A stretch of 64,000 bases of DNA. Source: Aquitalea magnusonii (GTDB lineage: Bacteria; Pseudomonadota; Gammaproteobacteria; Burkholderiales; Chromobacteriaceae). Below, one piece after another: positions 18,989 through 28,110 of this stretch. Made by a program: the position numbers and the translations under genes. Below the pieces are notes generated by a model. It made no database searches. It saw nothing but the letters and a program-made list of their open reading frames with translations, and was not told where the DNA came from. Numbering within the stretch: position 1 is the first letter of the stretch; every line of letters begins with the position of its first letter. The stretch lies in NCBI RefSeq assembly GCF_003202035.1, contig NZ_QJKC01000006.1, positions 124,001 through 188,000 of the forward strand, in the 5' to 3' direction.

Positions 18989-20074
18989 ATGTCGCACGTC
19001 ATCGTGGTGGACGACAACGACACCAACCTGCTGCTGCTGCGCCATATCCTGCAGAAGCTGGACGGCGTCACGGTAGACACCTTTGCCGATCCGCTGCAGG
19101 CGCTGGAATGGTGCCGGCAAAACGAGCCCGACCTCATCCTGCTCGATTACATGATGCCGGAGATGGACGGCCTGGAATTCATGCGCCGCTTCTTTGCCCT
19201 GCCGCAACGGCAGGATGTGCCGGTGGTGATGGTCACCGCCGATACCGAGCGCGATGTGCGCCATCTGGCACTGCAACAGGGAGCGCGCGATTTCCTCACC
19301 AAGCCGGTGGACAAGGTGGAACTGACGGTGCGGGTGAGCAACCTGCTGGCATTGCGCAAAAGCACCCAGAAACTGGCCAACCGTGCCGCCTGGCTGCTGG
19401 AAGAAGTCAAACAGGCCACGACAGAAATCCGCGCCCGCGAAAAGGAAGCCATCCTGCGCCTGTCGCGCGCGGCCGAATACCGCGACCCGGAAACCGGCGC
19501 CCACCTGCTGCGCATGTCGGCCTATACCCGGCTGATCGCGCGCCAGCTGGGATTGCCGCTGTCGGAACAGGAAATGCTGCAGGAAGCCGCCCCCATGCAC
19601 GACATCGGCAAGGTGGGCATTCCCGATGCCATCCTGCTCAAACCGGGACGGCTGACCGAGCAGGAAATGGCCGTGATGCGCCAGCACCCGCTGTTCGGGC
19701 ATGAAATCCTGGCCGGCTCGGTATCGCCGCTATTGCAATGCGCGGCGGTGGTGGCACTGAGCCATCACGAAAAATTCGACGGCAGCGGCTATCCGCACGG
19801 CCTCGCCGGCCAGGATATCCCGCTGTGGGGGCGCATCGTGGCCGTCGCCGACGTGTTTGACGCCCTCACCTCGGCCCGGCCCTACAAGCAGGCCTGGACG
19901 CTGGAGCGTGCCAGACAGCATCTGGAAACCCAGAGGGGACGGCATTTCGACCCGGACTGCGTCGATGCCCTGTTTGCCCTCTGGCCCGAAGTCATGATCA
20001 TTCGCCAACGCCATGCGGATGAGCAGGATACACTCTCGCCACCGGCCGACCACCGGGGAGCTGGCCATGCTTGA
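18989..20074 (+). CDS. REC-HD-GYP response regulator (RpfG type), c-di-GMP phosphodiesterase
   Basis: 361 residues. Receiver with D53 (LLDYMMPEMDG) and K105, a linker helix, then HD-GYP: EYRDPETGAH, H204-D205 in MHDIGK, HPLFGHEIL, SHHEKFDGSGYP with GYP at 267-269, and the VADVFDALTS-RPYK end. All metal-binding residues of an active HD-GYP appear present, so it should degrade c-di-GMP when phosphorylated. Only 3 bases follow the hybrid kinase stop codon, and its own stop overlaps the next start (ATGCTTGA), so these three genes form one coupled operon. The kinase upstream is the likely phosphate donor. Confidence 0.94.
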   Translation: MSHVIVVDDNDTNLLLLRHILQKLDGVTVDTFADPLQALEWCRQNEPDLILLDYMMPEMDGLEFMRRFFALPQRQDVPVVMVTADTERDVRHLALQQGARDFLTKPVDKVELTVRVSNLLALRKSTQKLANRAAWLLEEVKQATTEIRAREKEAILRLSRAAEYRDPETGAHLLRMSAYTRLIARQLGLPLSEQEMLQEAAPMHDIGKVGIPDAILLKPGRLTEQEMAVMRQHPLFGHEILAGSVSPLLQCAAVVALSHHEKFDGSGYPHGLAGQDIPLWGRIVAVADVFDALTSARPYKQAWTLERARQHLETQRGRHFDPDCVDALFALWPEVMIIRQRHADEQDTLSPPADHRGAGHA

Positions 20075-21968
20075 AACCGCAACCTTTAACGAACTCAAGA
20101 TCAGCGGCAACCTGCCCTCGCCCAAGGGCAGCGTGCTCAAGGTCATGCAATTGAGCGAGCACAACAATGTGCCGCTGCCGGAACTGATCGCCGTCCTCAA
20201 TACCGACCCGGTGATGATAGGCCGCCTGCTCAAGGTGGCCAATTCCGCCGCCTTCCTGCGCAGCCGCCCTGCGGTGGCGCTCACCCCCGACGTGCTGATG
20301 GCCATTGGCCTGAACGCGGTATACCAGGTGGCCCTCACCTTTGCCCTGGTGGCCGAGCACCGCCGCGGCCAATGCGCGCAATTCGACTATGACCACTACT
20401 GGTCGCGTGCCCTGGCCTGCGGTACGGCCATGCAATTGCTGGGCAGCCAGCAGCGGCTGGCACCTCCCGGCGAGCTGTTTACCATCGGCATGCTGTCGTC
20501 CATCGGCCAGCTGGCCATGGCCACCTTGCACCCGGCCGCCTACGGCGAGCTGATTGCCAGCCACGGCGGCCCCTACGCTCCGGGACTGACAAGGCTGGAA
20601 GCCGAGCAGTTCGGCTATCACCACCTGGACATCGCCAGCGCCTTGCTGCGTGACTGGGGCCTGCCCAAGATGTTCTGCGATGCCGTAGCCCTGCATGAAG
20701 ACGCCGATGCCGCCAGTGCCGGCGACGGCACGCGCTCTGCCCGGCTGGCGCTGTGCCTGCGCCTGGCCGCGCAAGTGGCCGACCTGTGTTTTCTGGATGG
20801 CGAAGCCCGGCTGCATGCCTATGAAACGGTAAAAAAGCAGGCCGCGCGCATGGAAATCGACCCCAGCCATTTCCCGCGCCTGTGCGACGAGGTAGTGCGC
20901 GAATGGCGCGAATGGAATGCCCAGCTGGCCATTACCACGCCCGAGGTCGAATCCTTCACCCTGCTGGAACGACGCAACAGCATGGCGCCACGCATGCCGG
21001 AAGCCGACGCCGAACAGGAAGCGCTGCATATCCTGGTGGTGGAGGACGAGCCCAGCCAGCGCATGCTGTTGCAACGGCTGCTGCAGCTGCTGGGACACAA
21101 GGTCGATGTGGCGGCCGATGGTCAGGAAGCCTTTGACATCGTGCTCAACAAGCGCCCGCAACTGGTGATTACCGATCTGGCCATGCCCGGCCTGGACGGC
21201 CTGCAGCTGATCCGCCGCCTGCGGGCCATTCCGGAAGGCCGTCAGCTCTACATCATCGTGCTGACCATTCTGGACGATGAAGACAATCTGGCCGAGGTAT
21301 TCAGCAGCGGTGCCGACGACTTCATCAGCAAGCCGATTCCGCCGCGCATCCTGCAGGCACGGCTGAAGGCCGGCCAGCGCATCATCCAGGAACAGCGCAG
21401 CCTGCGCCAGGAACAGGAGCTGCTGCGCCGCCACCTGGAAGAACTGTCCATCGACAACCAGCTGGCACAGGAAGCGGCCCAGACCGATGGCCTGACCGGC
21501 CTGTACAACCGGCGCTATGCCATGCGCTACCTGCCGCAGATCTGGGACGAGGCCCGGCTCAGCCAGCAGCCGCTGGCGGCGCTGATGCTGGACATCGACC
21601 ACTTCAAGGTGGTGAACGATGAGCACGGCCACGATGTGGGCGACATCATCCTGCAGGAGTTTGCCGGCATACTGCGGCTGTTCTGCCGTCGCTCCGACAT
21701 CATCTGCCGCTTTGGCGGCGAAGAGTTTCTCATCATCCTGCCGGATACCCGGCTGTCCACCGCCATCCAGGTGGCCGAGCGCATTCGTGCCACCCTGGCC
21801 AACCGCAGCATGGTGGCGTCGGGGCTGGCGCTATGCCTGACGGTCAGCATTGGCGTGGCGGAGAAAAAACCGGCCCATGCCAATGTCGAGGCCTTGATCA
21901 AGGCTGCCGACCAGGCGCTGTACCAGGCCAAGCGCAGCGGCCGCAACCGGGTGGAGGCTGCGCTCTGA
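20067..21968 (+). CDS. HDOD-REC-GGDEF protein (probable diguanylate cyclase)
   Basis: 634 residues. HDOD domain (about 10-225), receiver with D370 (LVITDLAMPGLDG), then a GGDEF domain: DGLTGLYNRRY, LDIDHFKVVNDEHGHDVGD and GGEEF at 550-554. The allosteric I-site RRSD (541-544) sits the usual five residues before GGEEF, so product inhibition is expected. Start at 20067 has GGGGAG upstream and overlaps the HD-GYP stop by 8 bp; an earlier in-frame ATG lies inside the previous gene. Thus a phosphodiesterase and a cyclase, both with receivers, are translated together. The HDOD-REC-GGDEF order is unusual; the HDOD part may sense or recruit partners. Confidence 0.93.
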   Translation: MLETATFNELKISGNLPSPKGSVLKVMQLSEHNNVPLPELIAVLNTDPVMIGRLLKVANSAAFLRSRPAVALTPDVLMAIGLNAVYQVALTFALVAEHRRGQCAQFDYDHYWSRALACGTAMQLLGSQQRLAPPGELFTIGMLSSIGQLAMATLHPAAYGELIASHGGPYAPGLTRLEAEQFGYHHLDIASALLRDWGLPKMFCDAVALHEDADAASAGDGTRSARLALCLRLAAQVADLCFLDGEARLHAYETVKKQAARMEIDPSHFPRLCDEVVREWREWNAQLAITTPEVESFTLLERRNSMAPRMPEADAEQEALHILVVEDEPSQRMLLQRLLQLLGHKVDVAADGQEAFDIVLNKRPQLVITDLAMPGLDGLQLIRRLRAIPEGRQLYIIVLTILDDEDNLAEVFSSGADDFISKPIPPRILQARLKAGQRIIQEQRSLRQEQELLRRHLEELSIDNQLAQEAAQTDGLTGLYNRRYAMRYLPQIWDEARLSQQPLAALMLDIDHFKVVNDEHGHDVGDIILQEFAGILRLFCRRSDIICRFGGEEFLIILPDTRLSTAIQVAERIRATLANRSMVASGLALCLTVSIGVAEKKPAHANVEALIKAADQALYQAKRSGRNRVEAAL

Positions 21969-22011
21969 AGCGGTGCCTGGCCTGGCCGCAGGCACTGAGC
22001 CGGTAAACGCA

Positions 22012-22043
22012 CAAGGCCGGCAGCCCATGGGCTGCCGGCCTTG
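22012..22043. terminator. Bidirectional intrinsic terminator between convergent genes
   Basis: A 15-bp perfect inverted repeat CAAGGCCGGCAGCCC with a 2-base centre lies between the HDOD-REC-GGDEF gene and phhA, which converge on it. No long T-run, but the stem is very stable. Confidence 0.7.
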
Positions 22044-22070
22044 TACTGCGCCATGCGCCATCACGGGCGC

Positions 22071-22964
22071 TCAGAGATCGTCGGTATCCGCCCAGCCGTC
22101 CTGGTTACCGATATGGAACACCTTGTCGGCAGCCTCCACATCGCCCGCGCCCAGTGTGGGCAGGGCCTGCAGCGCCTGGTAGATCGGCGTGAAATCGACG
22201 GCGGTGGCCTCAAACAGCTGCTGGAAGCTGTCGATGACGAAATAGGTTTTCTGGAAGGTGTCAATGCGATAGCGGGTCCGCATCAGCCGCTGCAAATCAA
22301 AACCGATACGGTTGGGGCTGGCGCTGTCCAGACAGTACAGCGACTCCGATTTGCTGGACAGAATGCCGGCGCCGTAAATGCGCATGCCCTGCGGCGTGCT
22401 GATCAGGCCAAACTCCACGGTGTACCAGTACAAACGCGCCAGCACCGGTAAAAAGCCCAGATGCTTCGCCTTCATGCCACCCTGGCCATAAGCCTGCAGA
22501 TAGTCGGCAAACACCGGGTTGATCAACAGCGGCACATGGCCGAACAGATCGTGAAACACATCCGGCTCTTGCAGGTAATCCAGCTGGTGCGGCTCGCGCA
22601 GCCACCAGGTCACCGGAAAGCGGCGATTGGCCAGATGCTCGAAAAACACATCGTCCGGAATCAGGCCCGGCACCGCCACCATGCGCCAGCCGGTGGCCGC
22701 CAGCAGCTTTTCATTCAGCCGGGCAAACTCCGGTACGCGGTCGGCATCCACCTCCAGCTGTTGCAGGCCCTGCATGAACTCGTCACAGGCGCGGCCCGGC
22801 AGCATGGCGCACTGGCGGCGGTACAGCGTGGCCCAGGTGGCATGATCTTCGGCGCTATAACGCTCCAGCGGCTGCGGCAGGGTGTAGTCGACAGGATCAT
22901 GCTGCAGTCCCTGGTTTTTGCGGGTGGTGATATCGGGGACGACAAAATCGCTGCGGTCGTTCAT
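22071..22964 (-). CDS. phhA: Phenylalanine 4-hydroxylase
   Basis: Cytosolic, pterin- and non-haem-iron-dependent enzyme converting phenylalanine to tyrosine. 297 residues, the size of the Chromobacterium violaceum enzyme. Iron ligands His138 and His143 in FHDLFGHVPLL and Glu184 in WYTVEFGL are at the same positions as in that enzyme, and VTWWLREPHQLDYLQEPDVF is fully typical. The start at 22964 (MNDRSDFVVPDITTRKNQGL) gives the family N-terminus; the frame continues 36 codons further 5' without conservation. Divergent from an Lrp/AsnC regulator, which probably controls it, as is usual for phhA. No pterin carbinolamine dehydratase gene is adjacent. Confidence 0.97.
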   Translation of the reverse strand: MNDRSDFVVPDITTRKNQGLQHDPVDYTLPQPLERYSAEDHATWATLYRRQCAMLPGRACDEFMQGLQQLEVDADRVPEFARLNEKLLAATGWRMVAVPGLIPDDVFFEHLANRRFPVTWWLREPHQLDYLQEPDVFHDLFGHVPLLINPVFADYLQAYGQGGMKAKHLGFLPVLARLYWYTVEFGLISTPQGMRIYGAGILSSKSESLYCLDSASPNRIGFDLQRLMRTRYRIDTFQKTYFVIDSFQQLFEATAVDFTPIYQALQALPTLGAGDVEAADKVFHIGNQDGWADTDDL

Positions 22965-23043
22965 GGCGGCAAATCCGGCGGGTGGGTATGCTTTCAGTGT
23001 AGAGGCGGCGGCATGCGGCGGGTCCGCAAGTTTTGCCTTGTCA

Positions 23044-23056
23044 GCAAAATATTTGC
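23044..23056. promoter_or_regulatory. Candidate Lrp/AsnC operator between phhA and its regulator
   Basis: GCAAA-ATA-TTTGC is a perfect 5-bp dyad in the 138-bp divergent intergenic region, with a related half-site (GCAAA) further towards the regulator. A/T-rich dyads of this type are bound by Lrp-family regulators. Binding by the adjacent gene product is inference. Confidence 0.45.
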
Positions 23057-23102
23057 ATACTTGCCGCATCAAACAGCAAATCTACGCGGAGAATCTGCAT
23101 TA

Positions 23103-23576
23103 ATGGAACTGGATCGCTTTGACTGGCAGATTTTGCAGGCCCTGCAGCAGGATGCCCGCAGCACCCACCAGAAGCTGGCACAGCAGATTGCCCTGTCTGC
23201 CTCGCAGATAGGCCGGCGCATCCAGCGCATGGAAGAACATGGCGTGGTACAGGGTTACCAGGTGAGCATCCTGCCGGAAAAAATCGGCCTGTCGGTAATG
23301 GCCTTTGCCCATGTCAGCCTGGAGCGTCACAGCGAAAGCTCGCTGCGCGAATTCGCCCAGGCCATCGATGCGCTGCCCGAGGTGCTGGAATGCTATGCCA
23401 CCGCCGGCGAGGCCGATTACCTGCTGCGCATCGTGGTGGAAGACCTGCCCTCGCTGTCACGCTTTGTGATGAACCGGCTGATGCAGCTGTCGCTGGTGCG
23501 CAGCGTCAAGTCCACCATCATCCTGGATGCGATCAAGCACAGCAGCAAGCTGCCGCTACGCCAGGACCGCACCTAG
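23103..23576 (+). CDS. Lrp/AsnC family transcriptional regulator, likely phhR-like
   Basis: 157 residues. N-terminal winged helix-turn-helix ([42 protein letters not shown]) and a C-terminal RAM/AsnC ligand domain ([46 protein letters not shown]). Divergent from phhA with a dyad between them, so it is the probable amino-acid-responsive regulator of phenylalanine catabolism, like the AsnC-type activators found next to hydroxylase genes elsewhere. Start at the ATG 23103; upstream codons lie in the shared promoter. Its end overlaps the convergent DUF808 gene by 4 bp. Confidence 0.9.
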   Translation: MELDRFDWQILQALQQDARSTHQKLAQQIALSASQIGRRIQRMEEHGVVQGYQVSILPEKIGLSVMAFAHVSLERHSESSLREFAQAIDALPEVLECYATAGEADYLLRIVVEDLPSLSRFVMNRLMQLSLVRSVKSTIILDAIKHSSKLPLRQDRT

Positions 23577-24496
23577 CGGCGCAGCCGCTGCCAGCCCAAG
23601 AGCAGGCCCAGTGCCAGCGAGCCCGCCAGCATGCCGACCAGCACATCCAGCAGGGCCGGTACGAGCAGACGCGCCAGCGCAGCGACTGCCGGCAGGTGCG
23701 ACAGGGGGTGCAACAGGGCTTCGATGGCATGGTGCAGCGCCGGCCAGCCATGGCTGATGATGCCGCCCCCCACCATGAACATGGCCACGGTGCCGACCAC
23801 TGCCAGCGCCTTCATCAACCAGGGCATGCCACGAATCAGGCCACGCCCCAGCATGCTGCGCAGCGGTCCGCCCTGGCGCAGCAGGTAAAGCCCGATATCG
23901 TCCAGCTTCACCAGCAGGGCGACAAAACCATACACCCCCACTGTCATGATCAGCGCCACCCCCACCAGCACCACCAGCTGCGCACTCAGGCTGGCCGCGG
24001 CCACCGTGCCCAGGGTGATGGCGATGATTTCCGCCGACAGCACAAAATCGGTACGCACGGCGCCCTTGATCCTGTCGCGCTCCAGCGCCTGCAGATCGCC
24101 AGCCTGAGCCGCCAGCTCGGCAGCCAGTGCCGCCTCCTGCCCGGCGGCATCGCTCTTGTCATGCAGCAAGGGATGGACCAGCTTTTCCATGCCCTCCAGA
24201 CAAAGGTAAACACCTCCCAGCATCAACAGCGGCATCACCGCCCATGGCGCAAAGGCGCTCAGGGCAAGGGCAAGCGGCACCAGGATGGCCTTGTTGCGCA
24301 AGGAACCCCTGGCCACCGCCCAGACCACCGGCAATTCCCGTTCGGCACGCACACCGGACACTTGTTGCGCATTCAGCGCCAGGTCATCGCCCAGCACACC
24401 GGCCGTCTTGCGTGCGGCCACCTTGGTCATCACTGCTACATCGTCCAGCACGCTGGCAATATCATCCAGCAGGGTAAGCAGGCTGGCTCCCGCCAT
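23573..24496 (-). CDS. DUF808 family inner-membrane protein
   Basis: 307 residues, the YedI/DUF808 family. The N-terminal [21 protein letters not shown] and the [22 protein letters not shown] block are characteristic, followed by several hydrophobic segments ([57 protein letters not shown], and a C-terminal pair). Function unknown; predicted polytopic membrane protein. It is transcribed from the same strand as the K+ channel gene and lies 87 bp from it, so the two may share a transcript. Confidence 0.85.
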   Translation of the reverse strand: MAGASLLTLLDDIASVLDDVAVMTKVAARKTAGVLGDDLALNAQQVSGVRAERELPVVWAVARGSLRNKAILVPLALALSAFAPWAVMPLLMLGGVYLCLEGMEKLVHPLLHDKSDAAGQEAALAAELAAQAGDLQALERDRIKGAVRTDFVLSAEIIAITLGTVAAASLSAQLVVLVGVALIMTVGVYGFVALLVKLDDIGLYLLRQGGPLRSMLGRGLIRGMPWLMKALAVVGTVAMFMVGGGIISHGWPALHHAIEALLHPLSHLPAVAALARLLVPALLDVLVGMLAGSLALGLLLGWQRLRR

Positions 24497-24583
24497 GGTT
24501 TTTCCTTTATGTCTGCTTGCAGCAGGCCCGGCAGGCCGCCGCGGTGATTGGCCGCCGGCAGGGCGGCTGGCGTCGGCAGTGGC

Positions 24584-25492
24584 TCAGCCGCTGGCTTGCT
24601 CCTCGCCCTGGCGACTGTCCGGCATGGGGGAGATGTCGTGCAGCAGGCCGAAGTCGACATGGTCTTCGCCGTGCTCATCGGTATACAGCAAGTCCTGGTA
24701 GCGGTAGTTCCAGCGGATGTCCTCATGCTGGAAGATATGGCGTGAGGCCATGGGTTGACGGGTGATTTCATCGCTGCCGCTGATGGACAGGATAAACCCC
24801 GCCTGCAGCTGCGCCAGCTCCTCGACGCTGCGGCCATACAGCGGGCTGTGCGCGTCGATCACATGCATCAGCGTCCAGCTGAGCACAAACATGGGGTGGT
24901 GCTGGCGCTGCAGCTTGAGATCGTGCAGCCGGCGCAGACGGGTGCCTTCGCTGCTGACCGTATTCAGCAGCATGTGCAGCTGGGCCTGGGCATCGACAAT
25001 CACATTCTGCCGGGCATTGGCCGCGCGCAGCATCAGCACCTGCTGGCCGTCCATGGGGCGGATCACCGGGTGGCGCGAAAACACGATGCGCGAGCGTGGC
25101 AAGGAAAAGCGGGCGAAGGTCACCCCGGTGACCAGTGCCAGGCTCATCATGCCGATGAAGATTTCCAGCATGCTCACCACATGGGCGTATACCGTCTGCG
25201 GATGCATGTCGCCATACCCCACCGTGGCCAGGGTTTCCACGCTGAAGAAAAACGCGCCGCGAAAATCCGCCGGAAACTGGTTGGCAATGCTGCCGGGCTG
25301 CAGCTGGTACAGGCCGGCAAACAGCAGGTTCAGCACGCAAAACAGCAGGGCGATGGCCACATAGAATTGCGGCCAGCTCATGGTCATGCTGACGTGATAG
25401 ATATCGTGCGCCAGCCGCAGCGGCAATCTGTGCACATGAATGATGCGCCCGCCCACCTCCAGCCGCCTTGCCCTGCTGCCCTGCTGTTTCAT
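24584..25492 (-). CDS. Inward-rectifier K+ channel (KirBac type)
   Basis: 302 residues. Two membrane helices (about 41-63 and 102-125) flank a pore loop with the potassium selectivity filter TVGYGD (90-95). The cytoplasmic part continues as an immunoglobulin-like KirBac domain (residues about 135-290: HPVIRPMDGQQVLMLRAANAR, LTWTL-like FVLSWTLMHVIDAHSPLYG). Slide-helix residues before TM1 are visible. The start at MKQQGSRARR (25492) gives the expected short N-terminus; earlier in-frame codons overlap the promoter region of the divergent cardiolipin synthase gene. Probable role in potassium conductance across the inner membrane; no regulatory ligand can be read. Confidence 0.93.
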   Translation of the reverse strand: MKQQGSRARRLEVGGRIIHVHRLPLRLAHDIYHVSMTMSWPQFYVAIALLFCVLNLLFAGLYQLQPGSIANQFPADFRGAFFFSVETLATVGYGDMHPQTVYAHVVSMLEIFIGMMSLALVTGVTFARFSLPRSRIVFSRHPVIRPMDGQQVLMLRAANARQNVIVDAQAQLHMLLNTVSSEGTRLRRLHDLKLQRQHHPMFVLSWTLMHVIDAHSPLYGRSVEELAQLQAGFILSISGSDEITRQPMASRHIFQHEDIRWNYRYQDLLYTDEHGEDHVDFGLLHDISPMPDSRQGEEQASG

Positions 25493-25595
25493 CTGTCTGC
25501 CTCTCTGACCGCTTGCGGCCATTGTGTGCAGCCCGCCGCCCAGCGTCAATGCAGCGTCAGCCACCGCATTTGGACGCAGCCACCAGCGCTCTGGC

Positions 25596-27056
25596 ATGAT
25601 GCCAGCCATGAGCGCCACTTCTGCCCTGATCCTGCTGCTGCACATCAGCCTGCAATTGCTGCTGATCGTACGCGTGCTGCTGCGCCCCTACCGCGACCCG
25701 GCCGCCCGCATCGCCTGGACGGTCGTGGTGGCCACCCTGCCCTTTATCGGCATCACCGCCTATGTGCTGCTGGGCGAAGTCAGCATCGGCCGCCGCCGCA
25801 TGGCCAGGCTGGCCCGCATCCAGCAACAACTGCCGCCACTGCCAACGCTGGAGCAGACATGGCCACAGCTGCCGCTGCCGGCGGATCAGGCCCAGCTGTT
25901 TCATGTCGGCCAGTCCATCAGCGGTTTCGCGCCCTGCAGCGGCAACCAGGCGCAGCTGCTGGCGGATTCCAATGCGGTCATCGACAGCATGGTGGCGGAC
26001 ATCGATGCCGCCCGCTCCCATGTGCATCTGCTGTTTTACATCTGGCTGCCCGACCATAACGGCAGCAAGATCGCGCAGGCACTGATGCGCGCCGCCGCCC
26101 GTGGCGTGCACTGCCGCGCCATGGCGGATGATGTCGGTTCGCGCGATCTGCTGCACTCGCCGCTCTGGCAGCAGATGCAAGCCGCCGGCGTGCATCTGGC
26201 CGTTGCGCTGCCGGTGGGCAATCCGCTGCTGCGCCCGTTCAGCGGCCGCATCGACCTGCGCGATCACCGCAAGATCGTGGTCATCGACCACTTCACCGGC
26301 TACTGCGGCAGCCAGAATTGCGCCGACCCGGAATTCCGCATCAAACCGCGCTTTGCGCCATGGGTGGATGCCGTCATCCGTATTTGCGGACCGGTGGTGC
26401 AGCAGAACCAGCGCCTGTTTGCCACGGACTGGATGCTGGCCTGCCAGGAAGACCTGGGGCCGCTGCTGGCCGCCGCACCGCCGCCACCGCTGGCCACGGA
26501 CGGGCCGCCACTGCTGGCCCAGGCCATCGGCACCGGCCCCACCGCCCGTCACTCGGCCATGCCGGAACTGTTTGTGGCACTGATGTACAGTGCACGCCGC
26601 CAGCTCACCATCACCACGCCCTACTATGTCCCCAACGAGGCGCTGCAAAGCGCGCTGTGCGCCGCCGCCCAGCGTGGCGTGGCCACCACCCTGCTGCTAC
26701 CGGCACGCAATGACTCGCTGGTGGTCAGTGCCGCCAGCCGCAGCTATTACGCCCAGCTGCTGGAGGCTGGCGTGGTGATTGCCGAATTTCACGGTGGCCT
26801 GCTGCACAGCAAGCTGATGACAGTGGACGAGGACATCTGCCTGATCGGCTCGGCCAATCTGGACCGCCGCAGCTTCGAGCTGAATTACGAAAACAATCTG
26901 CTGTGCCACAGCCGCGAGCTGACCGCCAGCTTGCGCGCACGCCAGCAGGCTTATCTGGCGCACTGCAGCCTGGTCAGCCCGGCGGCGGTGGCTGCCTGGC
27001 CGCTGCGGCGCCGGCTGTGGAACAACACGGTGGCCATGCTGGGGCCATTGCTGTAA
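25596..27056 (+). CDS. cls: Cardiolipin synthase (phospholipase D superfamily)
   Basis: 486 residues, the length of typical ClsA. Two N-terminal membrane helices (LILLLHISLQLLLIVRVLL and AWTVVVATLPFIGITAYVLLG) and two HKD motifs: DHRKIVVIDHFTGYCGSQN and HSKLMTVDEDICLIGSANLD. It joins two phosphatidylglycerols into cardiolipin at the inner membrane. The start is not firm: ATG 25596, 25599 and 25608 are close together and none has a strong ribosome site. The gene is divergent from the K+ channel and 72 bases ahead of an aspartoacylase-like gene. Confidence 0.92.
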   Translation: MMPAMSATSALILLLHISLQLLLIVRVLLRPYRDPAARIAWTVVVATLPFIGITAYVLLGEVSIGRRRMARLARIQQQLPPLPTLEQTWPQLPLPADQAQLFHVGQSISGFAPCSGNQAQLLADSNAVIDSMVADIDAARSHVHLLFYIWLPDHNGSKIAQALMRAAARGVHCRAMADDVGSRDLLHSPLWQQMQAAGVHLAVALPVGNPLLRPFSGRIDLRDHRKIVVIDHFTGYCGSQNCADPEFRIKPRFAPWVDAVIRICGPVVQQNQRLFATDWMLACQEDLGPLLAAAPPPPLATDGPPLLAQAIGTGPTARHSAMPELFVALMYSARRQLTITTPYYVPNEALQSALCAAAQRGVATTLLLPARNDSLVVSAASRSYYAQLLEAGVVIAEFHGGLLHSKLMTVDEDICLIGSANLDRRSFELNYENNLLCHSRELTASLRARQQAYLAHCSLVSPAAVAAWPLRRRLWNNTVAMLGPLL

Positions 27057-27128
27057 AGCATGGCGACACACCCTGCCCGGCCGGGCAGAATAACTTGCGA
27101 TCATCAATCACCATTGCCGGACACCACC

Positions 27129-28100
27129 ATGAATCAGGCCCTGCCTTTCCACTCCATCAACTACACCGCGCCGGACAATGGCCCCCGGCTGATTGTGCTG
27201 GGCGCGGTACATGGCAATGAAACCTGCGGCAGGGCCGGCATCCGGCGCATCCAGGCCGAGCTGGATCTGGGACAGCTGCGCTTGCAGCGCGGCAGCCTGA
27301 CGCTGGTGCCGGTGGTCAACACCCTGGCCTACCAGCTGGGGCAGCGCGGAGCCGACCGCAATCTCAACCGCAATCTGGCCCCGGTGGCCACCCCGCAGGA
27401 TTTCGAAGATCACGTCGCCAACTGGCTGTGCCCGCTGCTGGCCAGCCATGAAGTGCTGCTGGACCTGCACTCCTTTCAGTCGCCCGGTCAGCCCTTTGTC
27501 CTGATCGGCCCGCGCGACAATCAGGACAGCCTGGAGCCCTTTGCCCATGCCGCACAGGAAGAAGCACTGGCCACGCGGCTGGGCGTGGGCCGGCTGGTGG
27601 ACGGCTGGCTGTCGACTTATGCGCTGGGGGTGCAGCGGCGGGCGGCGCGGTACGGCCACAGTGCAAACCGCCAGCGACAGCTGGATAGCGATACCCGCTA
27701 CGGCATGGGCACGACCGAATTCATGCGTGCCAACGGCGGCTGGGCGCTGACGCTGGAATGCGGCCAGCATCTGGACCCGGCTGCCCCGGAGCTGGCTTAT
27801 CAGGCCATTCGCAATACCCTGGCCCATCTGGGCATGGTGGCCGGCCCCGCACCGGCAGTGCAGGCGGCCATGACAACGCTGAGCCTGTATGAAGTCGTGG
27901 ACAAGCTGCATGAGGACGACTGCTTCTGCCGAGCCTTTGCCAGCTTCGACCCAGTCGGCAAGGGCGAGCTGATCGGCCACCGCCACGATGGCAGCCCGGT
28001 GCGGGCGCTGGATGATGGCTGCATCGTGTTTCCCAACCCGGCTGCGCAAACCGGGCAGGAGTGGTTTTACCTGGCGCGGCCCAGCCAGCGCCTGGGATAG
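27129..28100 (+). CDS. Succinylglutamate desuccinylase/aspartoacylase family zinc hydrolase
   Basis: 323 residues. Zinc ligands H28 and E31 in GAVHGNETCG, the downstream ADRNLNRNL arginine-asparagine block, DLHSF with the third ligand, and a catalytic glutamate in TLECGQH. These fit the M14-like AstE/AspA family, which removes acyl groups from N-acylated amino acids. There is no arginine-succinyltransferase cluster nearby, so AstE itself is unlikely; a general N-acyl-amino-acid deacylase is more probable. ATG at 27129 is preferred because upstream codons lie in the promoter gap. Confidence 0.83.
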   Translation: MNQALPFHSINYTAPDNGPRLIVLGAVHGNETCGRAGIRRIQAELDLGQLRLQRGSLTLVPVVNTLAYQLGQRGADRNLNRNLAPVATPQDFEDHVANWLCPLLASHEVLLDLHSFQSPGQPFVLIGPRDNQDSLEPFAHAAQEEALATRLGVGRLVDGWLSTYALGVQRRAARYGHSANRQRQLDSDTRYGMGTTEFMRANGGWALTLECGQHLDPAAPELAYQAIRNTLAHLGMVAGPAPAVQAAMTTLSLYEVVDKLHEDDCFCRAFASFDPVGKGELIGHRHDGSPVRALDDGCIVFPNPAAQTGQEWFYLARPSQRLG

Positions 28101-28110
28101 TCGCGGCGAC

